DNA of 64,000 nt from Notospermus geniculatus (lineage: Eukaryota > Nemertea > Pilidiophora > Heteronemertea > Lineidae): assembly GCA_002633025.1 (NCBI GenBank), contig NMRB01000674.1, positions 97,683 to 161,682 of the forward strand, read 5' to 3'. Below, piece after piece: positions 12,599-22,774 of the stretch (position 1 is its first letter; each line of letters starts with the position of its first letter). Below the pieces are notes generated by a model, which worked only from the letters and a program-made list of their open reading frames with translations, was not told the origin of the DNA and did no database searches. Made by a program: the position numbers and the translations under genes.

Positions 12599-13276
12599 AC
12601 AGCTTATTACCATCGGACAATAGAAGAGAAACACTCACAGATGGGGAACACTCAAAAATGTTACACTGGTTCTGTAATTCCTTTCCTATCCTCTTCATAT
12701 ATACCATATAAATCCCATAGTATGTGCACTTCACACAACTGAGTATTAAAATGGAAATTTGGTAAAATTTTTCGAATCCTGAAGTATTCGAAGTAGGCAC
12801 TTCTTGGGGCATCCTGAGAATCCCAGGGCTTCGCGCACGCTCCCTTCGCAACCTCTACGCGGGAGGGTACGACCGTGAATGACCTGAGATTCTAGATGTT
12901 CTTGGGGGAACAGAAACAAACCTTGACACAATGAAGCAACACCATTTCTAAGCACCGTAAGGATTTCAGACCTACCTGTGCATTATATGAGAATTTGGTG
13001 ACATTTGTTTGTGTCCTCAATTAGGAGTTTGAGAAGACCACTCCTGGGAGGTCAGGAAGAACCTCGATTTACAAACCAACACCATTTCTAGTCTAAGCAT
13101 AAACGATTTCATCACAGACCTACCTGTGTGTTAATCTCAAATTGAACTGAGGATACCTCTGACTGCTTCTCAGCCCATGATCCTTAGCAACAGGTTGTCG
13201 CTCGGCGCCGCTTTCTGTATCGTTGATGGTTGGTACTGGTTGAGCCTTGTTCCCAGTTAAGTTCACCATTGTATAG

Positions 13277-14475
13277 GTACCCAGATAGCAAGCATACCAG
13301 AAAACCACGTGAAAAAGACGTCTATGAAGACGTGGAAATCACCTAATAAGAAGACGTGAAAATCACTTCTTTTTGAAAGTCAGAATCACGTGGTATACAC
13401 GTCATGGCTGGTCAATAATCACAAGAATACAACGTGATAAAGACGTGTTTTACAATTGCTCCTCACATCTTTCTGAATTTCACCCCAGAATTTCGCCCCA
13501 CATCCATTTAGTGGTTGAAGAGGAGCCAGGAGTGGGGAAACTCCCATCGATCAAAAAACCCTGATCAGGGGACTCTGTTAGGCTGAGTAAGCCGTAACAT
13601 TCAAGTTACCATAAATCATACCTACGAGCCAGGGATTTCATTCAAATAAAAGTTTTTAATATGTGTGGTGCAATGGATCAGCATTTCCACCCCACAAAAA
13701 TAATGAGCGAGGTTTGTTGTACAAAAATATGTTGTTATCATGTTAGTATAGGGGGAGGCAACATTCCTATACTTCTGTTTCGTCATGTTTGCTATTCTAC
13801 AATTAGTTATTAAGATTAGTATTAAAAGTAGGTTGACGTCGTTTTCACGTAATTTTGACGTCTTTTCCACGTAATTTTGACATCTTTTGTGGAAATACTT
13901 TGTGAAGTTTTAACAGTTTGATATTTACGTTCTGCATTATCTTATTTTTTGGTCATCGCAGGTTCTGAAAGTGGTCATCTGATGACGTGAATATCACGTC
14001 ATCTTCTGACCAGTTCTCCACTCGTTGACAACCTGTCAGAAATTGACGTGGTTTTCACGTGTTCAAATTGACGAGTAAAAAATCACTTGTGAATGAAAGG
14101 CTAGTTACTTTTCATCAACGATTGGAATCATTGACATAGAAACATATTGTATTGAGTTTTCAAACTTGTAATTTTCCCAAAGAAAAAACATGTCAAATAT
14201 ATGACGTGAAATTGACGTGGTTGTCACGTGTTCAAATTGACCAGTGAAAAAATATTTGTGTCTCAGGAGCTGATACCTTTAACCACCGATTTGAATCCTT
14301 GACTAACAATCCCTCGAGTATTCAAACTTCTACTTTTTTTCCAAAGAAAAACACATGTTGAATAGGTGACGTGAGAATCACGTGGATTTTACGTCACAAG
14401 AATGACGACTGACGAGTCTGACGAGTTCTGACCAGAAAATAACGTGAAAAACACGTGTCGATGTTATCAGGGTAC
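13277..14475. repeat. ACGT-dense palindromic block, probable decayed transposon
   Basis: More than two dozen ACGT cores occur in about 1.2 kb. They sit mostly as GACGTG or CACGTG/CACGTC, often paired as GACGTGNNNNTCACGTN (for example ATGACGTGAATATCACGTCA at about 13,982 and TTGACGTGGTTTTCACGTGT at about 14,043). The block begins GTACCCAGATAGCA and ends TGTTATCAGGGTAC, which are imperfect complements. That suggests TIRs bounding an element built from repeated hairpins. No protein is recognised inside. ACGTG cores are also bHLH and bZIP binding words, but nothing shows regulatory use. Confidence 0.5.
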
Positions 14476-16755
14476 GAGATAATTCCGGCGTAGCCATCAT
14501 AAAATCTCTCAAATCCCTATTGAATTTCATCGAATTTTCTCTCGATGAATACTGTCTATCCCCCAAATATTTTTTTCAAGTAAATCCAATTTTCTATTTA
14601 TATTTACAGAGTGCACCTCGTATGGTCATTAGATCCAAGGGATTTGCCAAAAACAACCGATCTCGAGCTGAAAACCTATCATATTATAATCAGCTTATTG
14701 CTGAAAATTCATCTGACTTCAATGTTTCCAATGAAAAGAATGTAAATTCAGTCTCAAATGTAACGTCCTGGTACTCTTTTACAAACAAATTTGTCCCAAG
14801 TCTATTATCATGAATATCAAAGGGAGAGAAGGTAGGCAAAAGTCCCAGAATTCCACATGGAAAATAAGTCAAGTTTATCAAAATACCTTCACTTAATATC
14901 CTTCCTTTTTTCAGTGTTTCTAGTGCTGCCACTCTGCAACATTCAATTTAGAATCAGAATAAAGCAGGCACGAAAGCAGAGCACTGGATGTACGCACATT
15001 TCCTAATTAGTAACAGACAATACTGGAAACCAATTGAAAAAAATATTCGAGCGTGGATATTAACAAAAGGATATTGCGTGCCTGAGGCTAGTTCAAAACA
15101 TTTCTTAATCTATTCCATGAGCATACCATTCTTCAAAACAACTTAATAAGATAACTGCCAAATATTGGAAAATCTCAATTATATTTTGAAAATGTAGGGT
15201 AATCGTGTCTCAAGTGGGAGCTTACCCTGGAGAAATTTCACCAAATGTGATATTTGTGGCCAAAATCTGCTATGGTATGGTCTGATAGGTTACTTTCTCA
15301 AGTTCAGTTGAACTTCTCTCTCTCTTTATGACACCTTAGGACTGACCATGTCCGCATTTAGAGATGTCCTCTACAGAGTCACAGAGGCCATAGCAAAGAA
15401 TGAAGAAATGCGAGTTATTTAGGAGCGTAGATGTGCTTTGGTGTCCTAAACAGAGTACCCCGTACGTCCTCCTGGTAGATGTGTGACACTGTCACTGTCC
15501 ACAAGGCTCGAAAGTTTGACTTGGAGTAAGAATTGACTTGGAATGGAAGAAGACACTCGTTCACAAGAACAATTGAATGAGCTGATGATGATGTAACTGT
15601 TCAGTTACCCACTTGATCCCTCATGGGAAAATCCTTCAGAAGACACGTTGCATCCAGCGAAATTGAATGAGCTGATGATGTAACTGTTCAGTTACCCACT
15701 TGATCCCTCATGGGAAAGTCCTTCAGAAGACACGTTGCATCCAGCGAAAAGAATTGCAGCCATCCAGAGAAATGGAATGTGTTGTTTCCAACGAATCCTG
15801 AAATCTGACTGGGGAACACCCAGCCACGAATAATCTACACTGAATGAAAAAAGCCAAGATAACACGGGGGACTACTGAACCGTTGAGACCAATTGGAGCC
15901 ATTACTGGTATCTAGGCACTGTCCACAGACACGCCATTTAAAGGCTTTAAATGTGCAGAAATCCGTTTACCGTAACAGATGACACGGTGGTTGGCTTGAG
16001 AATTCCCGCAGGATCCTTTGTTAGGGAGACCTTTCCCATTAGTCAATTTTTCACCCCTGTTGAAGCAATTAAGTACTGTGATAATGATTTATTATACTCC
16101 TGTAAAGGAGTACTATTACATAAAACCATGGAACCATGAAGTCAAACCGTGGCACAAAAAGGATAATCTTAAATACAAATATCATCATTTTCATTGAGAT
16201 TTACCACATGATAGTCATCATATTAATTTTCCATTCATATAGCAATATACTGTTTCCATACTGTTGAATGAATTGTGAATCAGCTCATTCTAAAAATCAG
16301 TAATTCTTAAATCTCATCTCATTTTTTTCTCCAAGTGAAGTGTTGTTTCTGTAGGCCTAGACTCCAGTCTGTAAAAGATTACCTGGAGATTGAACTTAAG
16401 TTCAGAGCTTTTGAAACGGCATCCATTGCAACAAGTCTACTGAAAGATACTTACTGTACGGAGCGATATGAGGTTTTCTTGCTCATCCTGACACGCCTAG
16501 TGATGTACCACAAATTTCAATAGGCTATTTCATGCAGTATTTCACATCATCAGACACATCACGTCCCCCATGACAATGAAGTCCCCTGTCCCTGCCCTGC
16601 AATACAAGAAGAAACTTGGATTTAATAGTGCAGACTGGTGTCCGAGTGTCACCTGGACATTTTCCTTGGGGACTATATTTCCTTTACACACATTTTTTAG
16701 GGCCTAGCTAGGGGTGGTAGGCCTAAACTCAAATCAAAGAGAGCAGCAGGCGAAC
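14476..16755. other. No gene recognised apart from a local duplication
   Basis: A plus-strand open frame (about 14,610-14,812) follows a plausible TTTACAG acceptor, but it has no donor and no recognisable motif. The remainder shows the 90 bp duplication at 15,571 and otherwise unremarkable sequence. Confidence 0.35.
15571..15748. repeat. Two-copy 90 bp tandem duplication
   Basis: AATTGAATGAGCTGATGATG starts each unit at 15,571 and 15,661. The units differ by a GAT triplet and an A/G change. The copies run to CATCCAGCGAA. Confidence 0.85.
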
Positions 16756-16842
16756 ATGGCGAAGGCCAAGAAGGAGCCCGGCTTGGGTGGGGCAGGCCCA
16801 ACTGCTGTCAGTGCACTGCAAGTGGCAGTGACCAGCGTCACG
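16756..16842 (+). CDS. Candidate first coding exon, unrecognised gene
   Basis: An ATG in excellent initiation context (GCGAACATGGCG) opens 29 codons with high GC at third positions. The peptide starts MAKAKKEPGLGGAG and continues PTAVSALQVAVTSVT. It may end at a GTCAGT donor (16,843); reading through instead reaches a stop at 16,879 after 41 codons. A possible follow-on block lies at 17,580-17,638 (TAGTTACAG acceptor, AAGTAAGA donor). I could not settle its frame or recognise a family. This could equally be an upstream open frame or a chance GC-rich patch. Confidence 0.3.
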
Positions 16843-18207
16843 GTCAGTGTAATGTCATGGCTGTTTTTTTATTGTCAGTAGGCCTACCGTAGGCCTAGGC
16901 CTAGCCTAGCCTAAAACACTAGGCTAGGCCTATGAGCAACATCCCTCTCCTGTTTCATTCTTTAGCCGTATTTACTAATTCACCAGTAAATATTTTGGTC
17001 CTGGGACAGGGGAGGGGGGGGGACAAGCCTCTCGCTCGGGGGGGGGGGAGACAGAAGCATGGATGAGTATGACAATGTATGATGGGGGCTCCCCCCCTCA
17101 CTCACCCAACAAACAATGAACATGCAGCCAAATCGACATCCTCAGGCCTTTAGATTCCCCCGAGAGAGAAACACCCTGTATTTTTTCCATGCTAATTTGG
17201 GGACATTAGGCGCATTGTGATTTTGTCGATCGAGGACCAGTTCAAAGTTTATTCAGTGAAAAACACACACTGGGGATCAAAGGGTTAAATAGAAACAGGT
17301 GTACTGTAAACAATTCATGGAGAACGCTGCTTTTCTGAACAAATACTTCAGAGTCTATAAGTTGACTAAAATCATAAATATCATCAGTGATCAAGGGTTA
17401 GGGGTTAAAACTTCAAAATGTGGTCAAGTTGGAAAGGGTTAAACAGGACATATTTCCAACAATTAGCCAATACCAATCCCTTGTAAAAACCCCAATGTCA
17501 ATACAAGTAATCATTTTGTCTTAACAGCAGATATAGTTCAATGCAGTTGAGTATGAGATCCACGGGCCTCTAGTTACAGCATTTTCCCGCCGAAAAGATC
17601 GTCAGTACCATGCGGCCGAAAGGCCGGTGGTCCCAGAAGTAAGATCAGCCATTCAAGTAAATATCTGTTTACTGGAAAGAAATTTGTAAACGAATTTGGT
17701 ATGACTGAAAAGAGCATTCTTCCTAGATTAGACCCAAATAAATTATTGAAGAAGACAAGCAAAGATTTAGGAGAAATGGACTTAGAAATGTAACGATCTC
17801 TGTCAGATTGAAATGCTGAAGTCGGGATGTACTGTCAGTGATGTCCAAAGCTAATGGCGTTTAGTACCGAACCAAACACTGTGTTACTGTTGAGAAATCT
17901 TTGGACCTTTTTTGTTTTTGCTTTGTTACTTTGGGATAATTTGGGGACATTTTGCAGGATCGAATTTGGGGACATTTGGGGGAGCTAATTTGGGAACCGA
18001 CGTGTACCGTCGTTTCTTTAGGGGAATCTAAAGGCCTGCCTTGCTAGCCAACCACATCAAATCGCTGGATGGATGGAAGCAATGCCTACTTGCCTCGCAC
18101 CCAACCCAAGCAAGCACGTGTTCTGCAGTGATGACATGGATGATGCACATCATCATGATCATGACATGTCACTGACACTGCAGTGGCCTGGAGTGTCACT
18201 GCACATG

Positions 18208-18233
18208 CTGCATGCATGCATGCATGCATGCAT
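18208..18233. repeat. (GCAT)n microsatellite
   Basis: Six consecutive tetranucleotide units within a GATC/TGCA-rich stretch. Simple slippage repeat. Confidence 0.85.
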
Positions 18234-18526
18234 GAGCTGAGCTGTCAGATTTTTTTTAGCAGACGACATTTTTACTCCTGCAAAAGACGTTCAATTTGAG
18301 ACAGAATGACTACCATACAACACTTAGGCAATGCTACGTATATTTTCTTATGTTTATGCAAAATCTTTACCATACATAACAGGAATTTAACATCGCAAAT
18401 GATGATAAACGGAGTGATGGGAGGACTGACATGACTGAGTTGAGTTGCCAGTCACAGGAACATCTTGGTGTACACTTCTGACGCTAGGTGGCGACGAGTC
18501 GCGCGGTAGACTGGTCTCTGCGGTGG

Positions 18527-18843
18527 TAACGTTCAGCTGAGTGTCGCGAAGCGTTAGAAGGGCGAAGGATTAGTCTAACGCGGTTCATTGAAAATTACGA
18601 AAAGTCTGATTCCTTGCGTTTTAGTAAGTGAAAGGGAACGATAAGAAGCAGATATTGTTTTCACTTTCATTTTCTTTATTATCTTTATCAATAACGTTCA
18701 ACTGAGTGTAGTGAAGCGTTAGGAGGGAGAGGATTAGTCTAGTGTGGTTCACTGAAAATTACGAAACATTTGATTCCTTGCGTTTTACTAAGCGAAACGG
18801 AACGATAAGAAGCAGAATTGTTTTCACTTTCATTTTCTTTATT
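18527..18843. repeat. Diverged two-copy tandem repeat, period 165
   Basis: TAACGTTCA(G/A)CTGAGTGT starts each unit (18,527 and 18,692), and TTTCACTTTCATTTTCTTTA ends each. The first unit keeps CpG-containing words (GTCGCGAAGC, CTAACGCGG) where the second has TpG/CpA-type or other changes (GTAGTGAAGC, CTAGTGTGG). The upstream 40 bases are CpG-rich. Confidence 0.75.
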
Positions 18844-19992
18844 ATAAATTATTTGTTTTTACACTGTACAGTTAGAGACAAGGAAATAGTCTCTCCTCAT
18901 TCAGTCAGACATGTTAACTTAGATATGCACATAAGATGTTTTGAAGTCAGACGACAACAGTCCACATGACTGTGAGTTAAACATGAACGCTCCAGTCCAA
19001 CAGAAGCCCAATCTACAGGAGAAATCACCAACGTTCAAAGCAGTGGATCTTACATGGTTTACAGTATGTGCAATTTAGATAAAGGCTGAAGTATTAACTT
19101 AATTACTTAATTTGGCCTGAAAGTTGTCTGAAAAATCCATTATATTTGGTGGCAACTGTGGGAGAGAAGATTCCCATTTAGAAAGACACTCTCATTGAAT
19201 GATATTTACAGTGTATATAGTACCGTGACAAGGTTACACTACAAAATCTAACATTCCCAAAAAGAAATACTGCAAAAATAATTTATCTTTTTTACAGAAA
19301 ATATTCTATTCTGTAATATACATAGTGTACAGTTACATTCAACAGAATGTTAAGAATTTATTTGCACCTGCTTCTAGAAATGAAATATTTAATTTCTAAG
19401 GACATACATGTATATTCATGGGAGGAATAAGTACGACTTAATAAGTACCAATAGTTAGAAGTGCTTAAGTAGGAACCACCATATGATACCGGTAGTACAT
19501 AGTAAGATGCAAACGAAAGCATTCTCTTCAGTTAACTGTAAAAACTTGGTAGAAATCATGGAAATCTTTGAGCATTGAGTCTCGATAAAACAAGTTTGTT
19601 CATTGCGATACTGTTGGCTTTCATCCATGTACAATGTATATCTAAATTTCAGTGCCTGAATTAGTACTTTTCACTTGACTTGAGTACAGGTTTCTTCAAA
19701 TTATCATCAACGCAGGTTATCTGTTTTTGCAGGAGATTTCTTTGCAGAGGAATCACTCTTAGAGGACACCTCTGTCAGGAGGACACCTCTCTATTAAGGA
19801 CAGTGAAGTTCAGTCCTGAATTGGTCAATTCCATTCATTTTGACCTTCAACAAACAGTGGAACATCACACACTGCCGACACCTCTGCTAGGACATCTCTC
19901 TATTAAGGAAACCAATATTCACCTCTTGTTGGCTCAACATCTGTCCTAAGTTGAGATATTTGAAAGAATCTGGATAGATGCCACCATCCTAG

Positions 19993-20222
19993 TTACTCTA
20001 ACTCCCACTTACCTGTCCCATTCCTGAACTCAGAAAAAATGACCAAATCCTAAGCTGAAGATATCGCACGCTGTCATTCTTTGCCAGGCTTGGGAGTGGG
20101 ACAAGTAAGTGGACAGGACATTACTCTTCCTGACCAAACCCCCACCCCACTATCTTCAACTTAGGATTTAGTCATTTTATCCGAGTTCAGGAATGAGACA
20201 GGTAAGTGGGAATTTAGAGTAG
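19993..20222. mobile_element. MITE with about 75 base inverted arms
   Basis: TTACTCTAACTCCCACTTAC, CTGTCCCATTCCTGAACTC and ATGACCAAATCCTAAG on the left recur inverted on the right as CTTAGGATTTAGTCATT, GAGTTCAGGAATGAGACAG and GTAAGTGGGAATTTAGAGTA. No coding capacity. Confidence 0.75.
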
Positions 20223-20294
20223 GTATCTCAACACAAGAGGAAGTTTCATTCCTTCATGTTCTCAATATGTACATTCTTTTGCTATACACCATAC

Positions 20295-20331
20295 CAAAAA
20301 TAGATAAGAGAGGACCTCTTATCTATTTTTG
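20295..20331. repeat. Short perfect palindrome CAAAAATAGATAAGAG
   Basis: CAAAAATAGATAAGAG and CTCTTATCTATTTTTG flank a five-base centre. The same arm words occur at about 58,566-58,601 and at the ends of the long intronic hairpin at 25,372-25,860, so this is a solo terminus of that family. Confidence 0.65.
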
Positions 20332-21255
20332 ACCATACATAATATATATATATACGATTTTGCAAAAATATACATTTTTGGAATAATAAGCTAAGGCACA
20401 TGCCTATACGCAGATATGTTTTTATGTTGCTAGGCAACTGACATGAGTAGGGCACAAACCAAGGAAAGAACCTTAAGAAGTTACGTATGTATTATTCTTC
20501 TAACTGATAGACCAGCCAGATTGATATGGATTGCAATGATGTGCTGACTTCATGCTGATACTTTCATACAATTGCAAAGTGTGTGGTAATAGCCCATTCA
20601 GAGCACCTTTCGGACTAGTGAGTTAGGCCTAGTTTGAAGTGCCGCATGACAGAATCTGACACTGACTATGACACAAGTCTGCGAGTCAACCTCTGGTCTA
20701 CCCCACACCCTGTATGACCATGCAAAACATGAATAACTGACGTCAAACCAGGTCACAAATACCCCACGTACAAGTTCTCAGAAAGGCAACACACGTAGTC
20801 CAGGTGAACCTGGCAAGGACAATACTGGCAGGTAGATTACCGAGCTTTTTTAAGTACATCAGGCTAAACGGCAAGACTATAAGTTTCTTCTTTACGCTCA
20901 GAAAGAATTAAGTTCAGAGAGTTTTCTATGAGGGAATGCAGAGAGAGCATTCCAAGGTGAGAAAAAACAGCAACTAGCACCTACATAGTGTATTATTTGT
21001 TACACTTTTTTACTTATACATGTATAACCGCCAGTATGAAGCCATCTGATTATTCTGTAGACAAGATTGAAAAGTCACATCTCGCCAGGCTTCATGGCAA
21101 GGGTTCTGTTTCCTTCAAAACCGGAAACAATTCCCTGAAATTTACGACACTTATCGAACGGAAAAGATTTCATCACTGAAAAATAAAATCCTTTCTTCAT
21201 TGACTACAGGCCCTTTGGTGATCAACCGCAATGGTGATTGAAACATAAACATTAG

Positions 21256-21402
21256 CGGCCGAATTCACCAAGGGTGATCATCGCGCGATTAAGACTTAGA
21301 CGCCTGTACCTTCTTCAAAAGCATGGTGGAAGTGTGTGCATTTAGTAAAGTTATACGCGTCTAGTCTTAATCGGGCGATGATCACCCTTGGTGAATACGG
21401 TC
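21256..21402. mobile_element. MITE with 45-50 base inverted arms
   Basis: GGCCGAATTCACCAAGGGTG, ATCATCGCGCGATTAAGAC, TTAGACGC on the left recur inverted on the right (GCGTCTAGTCTTAATCGGGC, GATGATCACCCTTGGTGAA). The loop is about 50 bases. Confidence 0.75.
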
Positions 21403-22139
21403 CTAGGTGATCATTTGTGCAGAGGTAAATACATGTACATGTACATCTTGTGGCCCAATGGCAAAATGCAGTGAGACTTGAACGAGGAATTCTTCGTAGC
21501 CAAGGGAAAAAATTGGCTACTTTCAGGCCTTGGATGTTTAAGAAATACACCTCCTCCTGAGGATTAATACCATATCTAAGTAACAGTTCACAATACTCAT
21601 TAACGGTACTTTTGTTCTTAACAAAGCCTAACTACAGAAATGCAAAAATAAAGTAGAAGTGAAAGAGTCTCAAGGAATTTTCCAACCCCTGGAACTCTCA
21701 ATCTCGAATACCTCTAACGACTTGGAACAGCACCATGTAATGTAAAGTTAATGCCCAAATGAAGAAATTCCCAGATTCTCACAAACTGATAAGCTGAAGT
21801 CTAAGTGATCCAATATCGATATCAAGGCTACAGGTATGCCTTCCTTCTTGTAAAAATATTCTTCCGTCTGTCTCTGAATGAGGCAGCAGTGTTCCTGTCT
21901 TGTCTCACTGGGAACCGGTTCAATCCCTCTCATCAAAACTTGACTTGAAATCGCCAACATGAGAAACTGGGAATTCCTCCATTTGGCCTAAAAAGAGCAT
22001 TTTCCATTCTATTTCGATATATATACATGGATCACAATAATCTACTATCTAAACCAGCTTTATTTACTGTATGACAAAGGTTATTCAATGACCTTGAGCT
22101 CAGCGCATGCTTTGAAGGTCATGTCCTAACACAGGACTT

Positions 22140-22317
22140 ATCTTGTCATCACCATGATAACCAAGCCCATGGTCATCATCACCCTGGTAACCAACGCCGT
22201 GGTCATCACCATGGGAACCAACCCATGGTCATCACCATGGTAACCAACCCCACAGTCATCACCATGGGAACCAACCCCATGGTCCTCACCATGGTAACCA
22301 ACCCCACGGTCACTAGA
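22140..22317. repeat. Minisatellite, about 30 bp period
   Basis: Units of the type CATCACCATGG(T/G)AACCAA followed by CCCCATGGT occur about six times with small changes. The array lies about 300 bases beyond the 3' end of the KIAA0319-like gene. The minus strand is open through it for 73 codons, giving GDDHGVGYH-type low-complexity peptide that I do not consider a gene. Confidence 0.8.
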
Positions 22318-22451
22318 TATACACATTTTTTGGTGGACACAAGTATTGCTTATGGTCAAAATCTTGTTTCAGTTCAACATTAAAGTGACTTTTTCGGATT
22401 CAAAGAAAGTAGAGGCCTATTGTTGACCATCTTATGAAATCATTCGTCCTG

Positions 22452-22457
22452 TTTATT
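22452..22457 (-). promoter_or_regulatory. Putative polyadenylation signal of the KIAA0319-like gene
   Basis: TTTATT on the plus strand reads AATAAA on the minus strand, about 170 bases past the stop codon at 22,629. It is the nearest canonical signal that I noticed and would give a short 3' UTR. Confidence 0.45.
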
Positions 22458-22628
22458 GTGCACTATTTAAATTTTGCAGTTAGGGAATCTTTTTTTTTAC
22501 AACCACGATGGCAGTTTCACATTGACTTAGATTAGACGTGCTCAAAACCTTTAATCAGTAGGCCTGTGGTGGTATATACGTCACCCCAGGTTTGCAGGAA
22601 AAGACAAGACTGAAACAACCTTGAAGAC

Positions 22629-22774
22629 CTACGCCTTTAATTTCTTTGTGTGTTTTAGAAAACCATTGGTTTTTCGTAAATGACCGTTGGCTTTTTTACT
22701 ATTCACGAATATGGTTTCTTCATCACTGGTTGCATCTGACTCTGACACCATCAGGCTACTGTTCTGCATCTTAC
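22629..22774 (-). CDS. KIAA0319L: KIAA0319-like exon 20: cytoplasmic tail and stop
   Basis: The acceptor is TTTGCAG. The exon encodes GKMQNSSLMVSESDATSDEE then TIF, an acidic serine motif conserved in both vertebrate paralogues, and ends with a basic stretch (KHTKKLKA) before TAG. In the family this tail carries sorting and phosphorylation sites. The last 30 residues are lineage-specific. Confidence 0.88.

Noticed and set aside
14580-14812. Open frame after a TTTACAG acceptor
   Set aside because: AT-driven openness, no donor, no recognisable motif, and the opposite strand is equally open.
16998-17053. G-run stretches as a possible quadruplex control site
   Set aside because: Simple homopolymer-like runs with no gene attached. 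Nothing beyond composition supports a function.
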